Counted from the stretch's first letter, positions 5,056 to 13,594 are shown. The stretch: 21,553 nucleotides of DNA from CAZUVQ01 sp964623915 (GCA_964623915.1 CAZUVQ010000021.1:1-21553); one strand, 5' to 3'. A program made the numbers and translations. The notes: generated by a model from the letters alone, not told the origin.

Positions 5056-7491
5056 ATGTTCAGTTTTGAATCAAAATTTACACAAAAGGCAAAGGTTGCC
5101 CTTCGGCTTGCACAGGAATCGGCAGTTGAACTTGGTCATAATTATATTGGCAGTGAGCATCTGCTGATTGGTCTTATAAGAGAGGGCAGTGGCGTCGCCT
5201 ATTCTCTTTTACAGAAATATGGTATTACAGAGGATAAGGCAATGTCAAAGATATGCGAACTTGTTGAGACAGATATAGGAGCGCAGCCTCAATCCTTTGC
5301 CGGATTTACCCCGAGAACGAAAAAAATACTGGAGCTTTCTGCAGGAGAGGCAGCAAGAAGCGGGAGTGAGCTTATCGGCACAGAACACATCCTCCTTGCT
5401 ATTATTCGGGAAGGAAACTCTGTCGCAGTTGCCGTACTTGCGGAATTAGGCATATCGGGGCAGGATTTGTATACAGATATTCAGAAAACCATAAATGATG
5501 AAAATCCGTCAAATGTAGCCGGAAAACCAAAAAAAGGCAATGACACACCAACTCTCAACCAGTTTGGCAGAGATCTGACGGAAATAGCGGCAGCGGGCAA
5601 ATTTGACCCTATTATAGGCCGTGACAAGGAAATTGAACGTGTTGTTCAGATTCTTTCAAGAAGAACAAAAAACAACCCTTGCTTGATAGGTGAACCGGGT
5701 GTTGGAAAAACAGCTATTGCGGAGGGCCTTGCACAGAGAATTGTAGCGGGCAATATTCCTGAGGTATTAAAGGGCAAAAGAGTTTTTACACTTGATTTGT
5801 CTTCCATGGTTGCAGGTGCAAAGTACAGGGGCGAATTTGAGGAGAGGCTGAAAAAAGCCATTGAAGAAGTTATAAAATCGGGTAACGTAGTTTTATTTAT
5901 AGACGAAATGCATACAATCGTAGGAGCGGGAGCGGCAGAAGGAGCTATTGATGCTTCCAATATTTTAAAGCCGTCACTGGCACGCGGTGAAATGCAGATA
6001 ATAGGCGCAACGACCATTTCGGAATACAGAAAATATATAGAAAAGGATGCGGCTTTAGAGAGAAGGTTTCAGCCCATAACTGTAAACGAGCCTACAAAAG
6101 TGGAAACAATTGAAATATTAAAAGGTATCCGTGACAAGTATGAAGCTCACCATGGTATAAAAATCACTGACGAGGCGATAAATGCTGCTGTTAATCTTTC
6201 TGCAAGGTATATTACAGACAGGTTTTTCCCTGACAAAGCAATAGACTTAATTGACGAGGCATCATCAAAGGCAAGGCTCTCAACTCTCACAGCTCCGCCC
6301 GAATTAAATGAAGCAGAAGACAAAATAACGCAGCTTGTCAAAGAAAAGGATAATGCAGTTGCATCACAGGATTTTGAAAAGGCGGCAAAACTTCGTGATA
6401 CGGAAAAGAAGCTTCGTGAAAAGCTCAACAAAATAAAAGAGGAATGGAAGAAATCAAATGCAATAAATGACGCTGAAATAAAAGAGGACGATATTGCAGA
6501 GGTTGTATCATCATGGACGGGGATTCCGGCTTCAAGGCTTTGCGAAGAAGAGAGTGAAAGACTTCGTAATCTGGAGGACACTCTGCACAAAAGGGTAATT
6601 GGACAATCTGAGGCCGTCACAGCAGTGGCAAAAGCCATACGCCGTGGCAGAGTAGGGCTGCGTGACCCTAAAAGACCTATAGGTTCGTTTATATTTTCAG
6701 GCCCTACCGGCGTTGGTAAAACAGAGCTTTCAAAAGCAATTGCAGACGCACTTTTCGGAGGCGACGATTCCATGATACGAATTGATATGTCTGAGTATAT
6801 GGAAAAGCACACCGTGTCAAGGCTTGTCGGTTCTCCTCCCGGATATGTCGGCTTTGAAGAAGGCGGACAACTAACTGAAAAGGTTAGGAGAAAACCGTAT
6901 TCTGTAATTTTGTTTGATGAAATTGAAAAGGCTCATCCGGACGTATTTAATATTCTGCTTCAGATACTTGATGACGGTATTTTGACGGATTCACAGGGCA
7001 GGCGCGTCGATTTTTGTAATACCATTATAATAATGACATCAAATGTTGGAGCACGCATGATAACGGAAAAACGCCACATGGGGTTTGGAGAAACAAACGA
7101 AAAAGATACAAACGACAAGATAAAAGCCGATGTTTTAGAAGAATTAAAGCGTACATTTCGCCCTGAATTTTTAAACAGGATTGATGACATAATTGTATTT
7201 ACACGTCTCACAAAGGAAAACATACAGGATATTGCACGCCTTATGCTTAAATCCTTAAAGGACAGGCTTCGTGAGAGCAATATCACAGCGGAATTTTCAG
7301 AGAGTGCGGTAACGCAAATTGCCAAAGCCGGGTTTGACCCCATATATGGAGCAAGACCGCTTCGCAGATCAATACAATCGCAGATTGAAGACCTTTTTGC
7401 AAATGAAATGCTTGATGGTAAGGTATCTGACGGAGATGCGGTAACAGTTGTGTTTGATGACAAGTTCAAAATAGAAAAGGCACAAAAATAA
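5056..7491 (+). CDS. clpC: ClpC, AAA+ unfoldase of the ClpCP protease
   Basis: A full-length 811-residue HSP100 protein. Two N-terminal Clp_N repeats (about 1-145) bind adaptors and phosphoarginine. AAA-1 carries Walker A GEPGVGKT (212-219) and Walker B VVLFIDE (278-284). A UVR-type coiled middle domain lies at about 425-460. AAA-2 has Walker A GPTGVGKT (549-556), Walker B VILFDE (617-622) and FRPEFLNRID (701-710). The loop containing MGF (675-677) corresponds to the ClpP-binding tripeptide, so it should dock on ClpP. It unfolds proteins tagged by McsB. GGAAAGGA precedes the ATG by 8 bases. It is the last gene of the operon; radA, often next in Bacillota, does not follow here. Confidence 0.97.
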   Translation: MFSFESKFTQKAKVALRLAQESAVELGHNYIGSEHLLIGLIREGSGVAYSLLQKYGITEDKAMSKICELVETDIGAQPQSFAGFTPRTKKILELSAGEAARSGSELIGTEHILLAIIREGNSVAVAVLAELGISGQDLYTDIQKTINDENPSNVAGKPKKGNDTPTLNQFGRDLTEIAAAGKFDPIIGRDKEIERVVQILSRRTKNNPCLIGEPGVGKTAIAEGLAQRIVAGNIPEVLKGKRVFTLDLSSMVAGAKYRGEFEERLKKAIEEVIKSGNVVLFIDEMHTIVGAGAAEGAIDASNILKPSLARGEMQIIGATTISEYRKYIEKDAALERRFQPITVNEPTKVETIEILKGIRDKYEAHHGIKITDEAINAAVNLSARYITDRFFPDKAIDLIDEASSKARLSTLTAPPELNEAEDKITQLVKEKDNAVASQDFEKAAKLRDTEKKLREKLNKIKEEWKKSNAINDAEIKEDDIAEVVSSWTGIPASRLCEEESERLRNLEDTLHKRVIGQSEAVTAVAKAIRRGRVGLRDPKRPIGSFIFSGPTGVGKTELSKAIADALFGGDDSMIRIDMSEYMEKHTVSRLVGSPPGYVGFEEGGQLTEKVRRKPYSVILFDEIEKAHPDVFNILLQILDDGILTDSQGRRVDFCNTIIIMTSNVGARMITEKRHMGFGETNEKDTNDKIKADVLEELKRTFRPEFLNRIDDIIVFTRLTKENIQDIARLMLKSLKDRLRESNITAEFSESAVTQIAKAGFDPIYGARPLRRSIQSQIEDLFANEMLDGKVSDGDAVTVVFDDKFKIEKAQK

Positions 7492-7557
7492 AAAGGTTTT
7501 CTAAAGAAAACGTCAACCCCCTGCCCCCGCTCTTGGGGGACTTGGGTAAACCTTTTT
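7490..7557. repeat. Nested palindrome after clpC, possibly acting as terminator
   Basis: A perfect 10-bp stem AAAAAGGTTT (7490-7499) / AAACCTTTTT (7548-7557) encloses a GC-rich core with CCCCC (7524-7528) / GGGGG (7535-7539) and a six-base loop. The left arm begins inside the clpC stop codon. It is followed by TTTTTGATTTTT, so it could terminate transcription. The GC-rich core, like the one at 2813-2860, is out of character with the flanks and carries the same GGGGGAC. Confidence 0.55.
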
Positions 7558-7606
7558 GATTTTTCGTCATTGCGCTATGCGCAATTTCCTGCAAATTAAG
7601 TAAAAT

Positions 7607-7663
7607 TAACAGCTCTTTTATGTTAAAACAACATACAGGAGCTGTTATTTATTTTATTTTTAG
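7607..7663 (+). terminator. Rho-independent terminator of the clp operon
   Basis: A 9-bp stem TAACAGCTC (7607-7615) / GAGCTGTTA (7639-7647), continued by an inner ATGTT/AACAT pairing, is followed by the T-rich tract TTTATTTTATTTTT. A further short palindrome, ATTGCGC TAT GCGCAAT, lies upstream at 7569-7585. Confidence 0.75.
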
Positions 7664-7671
7664 TTTATTTC

Positions 7672-7700
7672 TTGACATACTAAAATTGCTATGATATGCT
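7672..7700 (+). promoter_or_regulatory. Promoter of rhaA
   Basis: A perfect -35 TTGACA (7672-7677), 17-base spacer and -10 TATGCT (7695-7700). It directly follows the clp terminator and precedes a strong AAAGGAGG (7716-7723). Confidence 0.82.
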
Positions 7701-7733
7701 TTTCCCATTAAATGCAAAGGAGGCATATTTGAG

Positions 7734-8996
7734 TTGATTGATAAAGAATTAACACTTAAAAATTATGAAACAGCAAAAAGCATTTTTGCACTGTACGGAG
7801 TAGATACAGACAAAGCAATTGAAGAATTTAAAAAAGTGCCAATTTCGCTGCATAACTGGCAGGGCGATGATGTAACCGGTTTTGAAAAATCTGATGCGGT
7901 TTCGCAAAATATTGTTACAGGTAATTATCCCGGAAAAGCGAGAAACGGAAAAGAGCTACGTGCTGATATAGATAAGGCATTTTCATATTCTCCCACAAAG
8001 CCAAGGGTTAATATTCATTCCATGTACGGCGAACCAGGCACAACCGACAGGGCAGATGTTACAACAGAGGATTTCAGAGAGTGGATTGACTGGGCAAAGA
8101 AAAACAAGTATTCCATGGATTTTAATGTATCATTTTTCACCCATCCTATGATGCGTGATGGCTTTTGCATTGCAAGTCCCGATAAAAAGACAAGAGATTA
8201 CTGGGTAAAGGCAGGTATCGGTGGCAGAAAAATTGCAAATGATATCGGCCGTGAGCTTGGTGAGCCATGCATAAATAATATATGGGTGCCTGATGGTTTA
8301 AAGGATACTCCTGCCAACCGTTTTTCATATCGTGATTATCTCATGGATTCTCTTGACAGGATGCTTGAAACAAAATATGACAAAAATAATATGCGTGACA
8401 CTCTTGAAGGTAAGTTATTTGGTATAGGCATTGAAAGCTTTACCGTGGGTTCACATGAATTTTATCTCGGATATGCCGCAAAAAAAGGCGTAGGTATATG
8501 TATGGATACAGGGCATTATCATCCCACAGAATTTATTGTTGACAAAATATCTGCTGTGCGCCACTTTGTTGATACTGTTCTGCTGCATATAAGCCGTGGT
8601 GTTCGTTGGGATAGTGACCATGTTGTTCTTCAGGGAGACGAGCTTTCCTCTATTATGAATGAGGTTGTACGCGGAGAGCTTAATTGCAACGGTCAGTTTT
8701 TTATAGGTCTTGATTACTTTGATGCTTCCATAAACCGCGTTGCTGCATGGACAATCGGATTGCGTGCCGCAGGCAAAGCATTGCTTTCTGCTTTCTGCGA
8801 GCCGTATGATATACTTAAAAAAGCAGAGGAAGATGAGGATTATACACTCCGCCTTGCATTGACAGACGAGCTTAAAAACCTCCCATTTAATGCAGTTTGG
8901 GATTATGCTTGTTTGCAGCAGGGAAAACCTGTAGGTACAGAGTGGATTCAAGACATCAAAAAATATGAGCAGGACGTTATGCTTTTGAGAAAATAA
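7734..8996 (+). CDS. rhaA: L-rhamnose isomerase
   Basis: A 420-residue protein, the normal length for RhaA, which converts L-rhamnose to L-rhamnulose in the cytoplasm. Family features include ISLHNWQGDDVTGFE (37-51) and the metal-site residues E234 (GIESFTVGSHEFY), D258 and H261 (MDTGHYHPTE), H285 (LLHISR), D293 and D295 (RWDSDH) and D327 (GLDYFD), spaced as in the characterised enzyme. The start is TTG at 7734: AAAGGAGG is 10 bases upstream and there is no nearby in-frame ATG, while the family N-terminus begins at about this point. It is monocistronic, with its own promoter and a terminator right after the stop. No rhamnulokinase, aldolase, transporter or rhamnose regulator is in the window, so the rest of the pathway must be elsewhere or the enzyme acts on another sugar. 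Confidence 0.95.
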   Translation: MIDKELTLKNYETAKSIFALYGVDTDKAIEEFKKVPISLHNWQGDDVTGFEKSDAVSQNIVTGNYPGKARNGKELRADIDKAFSYSPTKPRVNIHSMYGEPGTTDRADVTTEDFREWIDWAKKNKYSMDFNVSFFTHPMMRDGFCIASPDKKTRDYWVKAGIGGRKIANDIGRELGEPCINNIWVPDGLKDTPANRFSYRDYLMDSLDRMLETKYDKNNMRDTLEGKLFGIGIESFTVGSHEFYLGYAAKKGVGICMDTGHYHPTEFIVDKISAVRHFVDTVLLHISRGVRWDSDHVVLQGDELSSIMNEVVRGELNCNGQFFIGLDYFDASINRVAAWTIGLRAAGKALLSAFCEPYDILKKAEEDEDYTLRLALTDELKNLPFNAVWDYACLQQGKPVGTEWIQDIKKYEQDVMLLRK

Positions 8997-9014
8997 TATA
9001 AATCATTGCATTGT

Positions 9015-9047
9015 AAAGGCCACAGCTTGTTTCTGTGGCCTTTAATT
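9015..9047 (+). terminator. Rho-independent terminator of rhaA
   Basis: A perfect 11-bp stem AAAGGCCACAG (9015-9025) / CTGTGGCCTTT (9033-9043) with a seven-base loop lies 18 bases after the rhaA stop. The trailing T tract is short (TTTAATT). Confidence 0.8.
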
Positions 9048-9229
9048 AAGGAGGATTTTATCGGGTTGAATGAAAGTTAGCGAAGGGATAAAAATGCTTT
9101 CTCTATTATTAATGCGTATTATTATGTAAATTATCCACCTTGTTTTCCAAATTCTTAATATAATTATAGTATATCATGACAGTAGCATAATTGCAATTGT
9201 AAGTAATGTAAAATTGTGAAAATTAAGGG

Positions 9230-9267
9230 AATTAGAAACCGCTTGAATAGGCGGTTTCTAATTTTAC
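9230..9267. terminator. Terminator downstream of the lipoprotein gene
   Basis: A perfect 13-bp stem AATTAGAAACCGC (9230-9242) / GCGGTTTCTAATT (9251-9263) with an eight-base loop lies 28 bases beyond the stop of the leftward lipoprotein gene. The T run is on the plus-strand side, so it could also stop rightward read-through. Confidence 0.78.
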
Positions 9268-9291
9268 GTATATCAAACTTTCAATGCACGA

Positions 9292-9606
9292 TTATTGTGC
9301 AGGAGCGGGAGTAGGTGTAGGAGCTGGCGCCTTTTTATCCATAGCTTTTTCATCTTTTACATCAAGCGCATCTTCAGCTTTTTTATCTTCAATATCAGTT
9401 TTATCCTGAACTTTTTTATCCTCAACATCAGTTTTCTCTTCAGTTTTTTCTCCTTTGACATCAGGTGTTTCTTTAGCACCTTTTTCGTTTACATTTGGAG
9501 CTACTTTTTCTTGATTAGCAGGATTTTCTGCTGCTTTTTCAGGAGTGCAAGCACAAAGAGCAAATACCATCATACCGGCCATTAATAAAGCAAATAGTTT
9601 TTTCAT
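9292..9606 (-). CDS. Small repetitive lipoprotein
   Basis: A 104-residue predicted lipoprotein. The signal peptide MKKLFALLMAGMMVFALCAC ends in a lipobox LCAC, with Cys20 the likely lipidated residue. The mature part has a linker, then four tandem 11-residue repeats (48-91) of the form [TLP]-D-[VI]-x-[DG]-x-K-x-x-x-x, very rich in Lys, Asp and Glu, and a proline-rich tail (APAPTPTPAPAQ). No enzymatic domain is visible, so it looks like a charged surface spacer. The ATG at 9606 is chosen because the signal peptide begins there and AAAGAGG (complement 9617-9623) is 10 bases upstream; the longer frame to 9684 adds an implausible leader. It is divergent from the LAL regulator at 9994. The function is unknown. 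Confidence 0.78.
   Translation of the reverse strand: MKKLFALLMAGMMVFALCACTPEKAAENPANQEKVAPNVNEKGAKETPDVKGEKTEEKTDVEDKKVQDKTDIEDKKAEDALDVKDEKAMDKKAPAPTPTPAPAQ
9334..9465 (-). repeat. 33-bp tandem coding repeats in the lipoprotein
   Basis: Four consecutive 33-bp units encode PDVKGEKTEEK, TDVEDKKVQDK, TDIEDKKAEDA and LDVKDEKAMDK. The middle two units are the most alike. Copy-number change by slippage or recombination would keep the reading frame. Confidence 0.75.
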
Positions 9607-9993
9607 TTTTGTTTTACCTCTTTCTCTGATTAAAATAATAATATTTCGCACAGCTACGCTCCCTTCTGTAAATTGCAAAACCATATGTGAGAAGTAAAAA
9701 AGTGCAGCTGTACAGATTGCTTATAAATTATATTACCGACACATGTAAAATTAACCACTCCAAACGGGTTGTTTTAATGTATAATTATCGAATTTACTAT
9801 TAATTTTGATAAATATGTAAAAATTCATTGGTAAAGACGTTAATTAGATGACTTTTTTTAAGATATTGAATAAAATTAAAATTCTTTTAGTATAATTACT
9901 GTAAAAGGCAAAGTATTTATTCAATAATATAAGTATACCTTGTAAGTAAATGTATATTATCACATAATTTATACATATATTTGAGGTGGTGTT
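9607..9993. other. AT-rich divergent intergenic region, lipoprotein / LuxR regulator
   Basis: This 387-bp gap has no convincing gene. On the minus strand TATAAT (complement 9727-9732) with a weak TTAATT 16 bases upstream (complement 9749-9754) could serve the lipoprotein. The regulator's candidate promoter lies at 9867-9897, and its RBS GAGGTGG at 9983-9989. The long leaders on both sides leave room for regulatory sites, but I see no clear operator. Confidence 0.4.
9867..9897 (+). promoter_or_regulatory. Possible promoter of the LAL regulator gene
   Basis: TTGAAT (9867-9872) and a perfect TATAAT (9892-9897), but with a 19-base spacer that is longer than ideal. It lies about 95 bases upstream of the start codon. 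Confidence 0.4.
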
Positions 9994-12444
9994 ATGCAAA
10001 ATAGTTTAAATTTTCATACAAAAAAGCAACAAATTCCTGAGAGAATTAATAATATCTTAGCTAAAACTTGTGACTTTAAGTTAGCCTGTATATGTGCTCC
10101 GGACGGTTTTGGAAAGAGCACAATTACAAAAAAATATATGGAAAAGCTAAAAGCAAATGTATTATATATTTCATTAAATGAAGAAGGCTTTGATTTATTA
10201 AGCGAGCTTTTGTGTGACGCTGCATTTGAGCATAACAGCGCAAGAGCAGATTACTATATTGAAAGGGCATTTAAAACACCAGCTGTCAGGCGCAGGTTTA
10301 TGCGTGAGGTCATTAAAAGTGCAGGTGACAAGGAAACTGTTATAGTTATAGATAATTTTCACATAGCAATGTCAAAACAGGTCAGGCGGTTGATGCTTGA
10401 CCTATCAGATGAGCCGACAGGAAAAGCAAGATTTATTCTGATTTCAAATAAAATGTGTTTTTCAGAAACTGACATTGAGGTAATAACAGGGCGGGTATAT
10501 ACGGTGAATTGCTTTGACCTGTCATTGATGCCAGATGAGATAATGAGCTTTTGCCATATTAAAGGCAAACAAGGCGAGGAGAGGGCAAAAAAGCTGTACA
10601 GAGAAACAGGCGGCTACTTATCTTTATTGTTGCATGAAAATCCGGATTTCACCAAAAGTATAACTTCAAGGTTATGTCTGCTTTATGCTCCTATCTTTAG
10701 TTCCCTTTCGGAGAGTGGTAAAAAACTTTTGCTCTATTTATCACCCTGTTCCTGTTTTACTGCCGAACAGGCATCATTTCTTCAAAACAAAACCTCCTGT
10801 GCTGATGTAATTGATGAAATTTGTGAAAAAACAGGTCTTATTATATATGACATCAACACACAATGCTATAAAATTCACAATAGTCTTCATTTTTATTGCA
10901 ATCTGTTGATGGAAGATAATTTTAAGTTTTTAAGAACACAGGTCATAAAAAGGAACGGTATATGGCAGTTTCAGAATAAAAATTATCAAAGAGCCGTTAT
11001 ATTTTTCAGGCAGGCGAGGGAATATCAATTGCTTACAAAAGCAATTGAATGTGGCGGGATTACGAATAACAGCAAAAAATTTATCATTGAAGTTTACAAT
11101 GAGATACCTGAAAAAATAAAGAATGAACATCCCTTGATGATGATAAGGTTTGCCGAAGCCTCTCTTTGTTTCGGAGAAAAAAGATTATTTGAAGAAACGC
11201 TTTACTATTTGAGGAAAGGATTAAAAAGTGGTTATGACAAGCTGTTTTTCGACAAAATTCTCTCATATACAGAATTATTGCTTGCCGCAAATTGTTTTGG
11301 GGACATAAGTGAGGTGAGAAAACATCAAAAATCAGCGATCGAATTTTCACATGGTTATATAATAGATGATTTTTCTGCAGTACCGGTAACTTTTGGCGCT
11401 CCAACTGTCTTGGAAAATTATTACACGGGTGGCAACCTTTCTCTTTTTGCAAGGAGGCTGTCTGAAACAGAGGGAACATGGAATGCAATTGGGGGCGGAT
11501 GCAGAAAAGGTTTTGGTAACTGTGCATTAGCAGAAGCCTTGTATATGGGAGGCGATTTTACAAGAGCGGAGATTTTCACTTTACGTGCAATAAGCGAAGC
11601 CGGGGAATACCAAAGAAGTGATATACTGATAAGCGCAATATTTTTAGATGGCAGGATAGCTCTTGCAAAGGGTGATTTGATAAGGTTTAAAAATGATGTC
11701 GCAAAGATTATAGAAATTTCAAACGAAAGCAAAACAAAAAAATTGGTTCATTTAATAACTGCCGATATATGTATGGGATTTTTCAATATTAAAACAGGAA
11801 AAGCAGATGAAACAGCCGATTGGCTGCTTTGTGGTAAAATTTTGCATTCTGAAATATATCCCTATGCAATGCCTGCCGCATATGTCGTGTTTTTCGGCAT
11901 TTTATCAATCAAAAAAAGGTACTCAGAGTTACTTGCCGTATATAATGAGGCAAGAGACTGCGCAATCAGAATGAAAAATAAAATTGCCTTAATTTATCTT
12001 AATATATGTGCATCATCAGCAAATGAGGCTCTCGGGATGCATGAAGAGGCAAAAATGCTGTTGTCTGATGCGTTTTGTATTGCGGATGAGAGCCGTATTA
12101 CAATGCCATTTGTTGAATACAATTCATTCATTTTGCAGATTCTGCCTGAAATGGGGATGGATTATGAGGTTTTTACTGCACTTAAGAGGGTTATATCAGA
12201 TTATAATAAAGCTATAAAATTAATAGAAGAAAAAAATAAAAGCTACAATTTCCCTCTCACAAGGCGTGAATTTGAAATAGCACATCTTGCGGCAGAAGGC
12301 TTACAAAATCAGGAAATAGCCGATAAGCTGTTTGTTACAATTAATACAATAAAATCTGCTCTAAAAGGTATTTTTACAAAGCTTGATATATATTCAAGGC
12401 GTGAGTTAAAAGAAAAGCTGAAAAAATACAACTTTAATAAATAG
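9994..12444 (+). CDS. LuxR-family regulator of MalT/LAL architecture (ATPase plus C-terminal HTH)
   Basis: An 816-residue protein with large ATP-binding LuxR regulator architecture. A P-loop CAPDGFGKST (34-43) and a Walker-B-like ETVIVIDNFH (114-123) belong to a STAND-type NTPase, matching MalT's APAGYGKT and LDDYH motifs with changes. A long central region (about 330-740) is helical and TPR-like, rich in paired helices. The last 62 residues (755-816: LTRREFEIAHLAAEGLQNQEI, then ADKLFVTINTIKSALKGIF) are a LuxR/GerE DNA-binding domain. Such proteins usually oligomerise with ATP on sensing an inducer and activate transcription. Start: GAGG seven bases before the ATG. It is single, with a shared terminator at its end. 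The inducer and targets are unknown; the divergent lipoprotein gene is a candidate target by position only. Confidence 0.87.
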   Translation: MQNSLNFHTKKQQIPERINNILAKTCDFKLACICAPDGFGKSTITKKYMEKLKANVLYISLNEEGFDLLSELLCDAAFEHNSARADYYIERAFKTPAVRRRFMREVIKSAGDKETVIVIDNFHIAMSKQVRRLMLDLSDEPTGKARFILISNKMCFSETDIEVITGRVYTVNCFDLSLMPDEIMSFCHIKGKQGEERAKKLYRETGGYLSLLLHENPDFTKSITSRLCLLYAPIFSSLSESGKKLLLYLSPCSCFTAEQASFLQNKTSCADVIDEICEKTGLIIYDINTQCYKIHNSLHFYCNLLMEDNFKFLRTQVIKRNGIWQFQNKNYQRAVIFFRQAREYQLLTKAIECGGITNNSKKFIIEVYNEIPEKIKNEHPLMMIRFAEASLCFGEKRLFEETLYYLRKGLKSGYDKLFFDKILSYTELLLAANCFGDISEVRKHQKSAIEFSHGYIIDDFSAVPVTFGAPTVLENYYTGGNLSLFARRLSETEGTWNAIGGGCRKGFGNCALAEALYMGGDFTRAEIFTLRAISEAGEYQRSDILISAIFLDGRIALAKGDLIRFKNDVAKIIEISNESKTKKLVHLITADICMGFFNIKTGKADETADWLLCGKILHSEIYPYAMPAAYVVFFGILSIKKRYSELLAVYNEARDCAIRMKNKIALIYLNICASSANEALGMHEEAKMLLSDAFCIADESRITMPFVEYNSFILQILPEMGMDYEVFTALKRVISDYNKAIKLIEEKNKSYNFPLTRREFEIAHLAAEGLQNQEIADKLFVTINTIKSALKGIFTKLDIYSRRELKEKLKKYNFNK

Positions 12445-12471
12445 GGGCGACTAATGTCGCCCCTATTTATT
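12436..12471. terminator. Bidirectional terminator between convergent regulator and htrA genes
   Basis: A perfect 16-bp stem AATAAATAGGGGCGAC (12436-12451) / GTCGCCCCTATTTATT (12456-12471) with a four-base loop. The stop codon of the rightward gene (12442-12444) lies wholly inside it, and the stop of the leftward gene (12470-12472) overlaps its last two bases. A-rich and T-rich arms let it act in both directions. Confidence 0.88.
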
Positions 12472-13594
12472 AAACGGGATTATATTCTGCAAGAGTGAAA
12501 GTAAATTCATGCTTTATTTGATTTCTGAATACTGTTAATGTAATATCTGTACCTACTGATTTATCTTTCAGTGCCTTTTTGATGTCCGATGTTGAAGTTA
12601 TTGCCTTATTATCTACGGCAAGAATAAGGTCACCTGAACGCAAACCTGATTTAAAGGCATTTGAGTTTTCCGCAACTTTTGAGATATACACACCAAGGTA
12701 TGAAACACGGTACATCCATGCTGACTGAGGTGAAGTGACATCCACAAAGGATAAGCCGGTATCAATCCTACCACGGGCATAACCATAAGCTATTATATCA
12801 TCTATTACAGGTTTAGCAGTATTTACGGGTATAGCAAAACCAAGCCCTTCAATTCCGCTGCCTGAGGATTTTGCATTTACGATACCTATTAGTTCGCCTT
12901 TTGAATTAAACAGACCACCGCCCGAATTACCGGGGTTGATTGCGGCATTTGTCTGCAGCAACGTCATAGTTTCATTGTCTATTGTGATTTCACGGTCAAG
13001 TGCGCTTATGATACCGTCTGTTACGGTTCCGCCGAGCTGACCTAAAGGGTTGCCTATTGCGATAGCAGTTTCTCCCACTACAAGGGTGGAGGAATCTCCA
13101 TAGATTGCCGGCACAAGTACCCCTGCATCAATTTTTACAACTGCAATATCCGTTTCGGAATCGGTGCCTACTAACCGAGCTTCATGCACTGTGCCGTCCT
13201 TCAATGTAACATGAATTTTACTTGAAGATTGTATTACGTGATTGTTTGTAACTATGTACCCATCAGAGGTTAATATTACACCGCTTCCGGCACCTTCTGA
13301 TATATATTGTTGCATAAACATATCTGTTGAAACAGTTTCCGTTACTATTTCAACAACACTCTGAGCGGCTTTTTCGGCAACATCAGCAACAGTTGAAGTG
13401 GATGATGTTGAAAAAAGGTCCGTCAGTGATTTTCCGGCACCGGTATTTGAATATATGGTACCTACCAAGGGTTGGGGAGCAGAAACAGCTATATTTTGTG
13501 TTTCTTCGCCCATGTTTTTTGAAAGCATTCCCCCGCCAAAGCCTAAAACAGCAGCGAGAGCAAGTGATATAGTTTCCTTTAATATTTTTTTCAT
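12470..13594 (-). CDS. htrA: HtrA/DegP-like membrane-anchored serine protease with PDZ domain
   Basis: A 374-residue protein. A single N-terminal hydrophobic segment (about 8-24) anchors or exports it. The trypsin-like domain carries the full triad: H119 in TNNHVI, D149 in SETDIAVVKI and S224 in NPGNSGGGL. A C-terminal PDZ domain spans about 280-365 (GVYISKVAENSNAFKSGL, then RSGDLILAVDNKAI). Family members degrade misfolded exported proteins at the cell surface. The start at 13594 is chosen because AAAGGA (complement 13604-13609) is nine bases upstream; upstream in-frame ATGs (13618 and nearby) fall before or within that site. It is followed head-to-tail by the S41 protease gene upstream, with a 103-bp gap holding repeated TTGTAA motifs. 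It ends in a terminator shared with the convergent regulator. Confidence 0.94.
   Translation of the reverse strand: MKKILKETISLALAAVLGFGGGMLSKNMGEETQNIAVSAPQPLVGTIYSNTGAGKSLTDLFSTSSTSTVADVAEKAAQSVVEIVTETVSTDMFMQQYISEGAGSGVILTSDGYIVTNNHVIQSSSKIHVTLKDGTVHEARLVGTDSETDIAVVKIDAGVLVPAIYGDSSTLVVGETAIAIGNPLGQLGGTVTDGIISALDREITIDNETMTLLQTNAAINPGNSGGGLFNSKGELIGIVNAKSSGSGIEGLGFAIPVNTAKPVIDDIIAYGYARGRIDTGLSFVDVTSPQSAWMYRVSYLGVYISKVAENSNAFKSGLRSGDLILAVDNKAITSTSDIKKALKDKSVGTDITLTVFRNQIKHEFTFTLAEYNPV

Noticed and set aside
6147..7469. Long minus-strand open frames opposite clpC
   Set aside because: They are Ser/Leu-rich shadows of the clpC coding strand, without RBS or family motifs.
9070..9129. A 19-codon peptide (MKVSEGIKMLSLLLMRIIM) after the rhaA terminator, downstream of a GGAGG
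   Set aside because: The GGAGG is 15 bases from the ATG, too far for efficient initiation, and there is no promoter; it may be a remnant of a lost gene.
11421..11732. Minus-strand frame of 103 codons inside the LAL regulator gene
   Set aside because: It is a shadow frame with no RBS, antisense to the conserved central region of the regulator.
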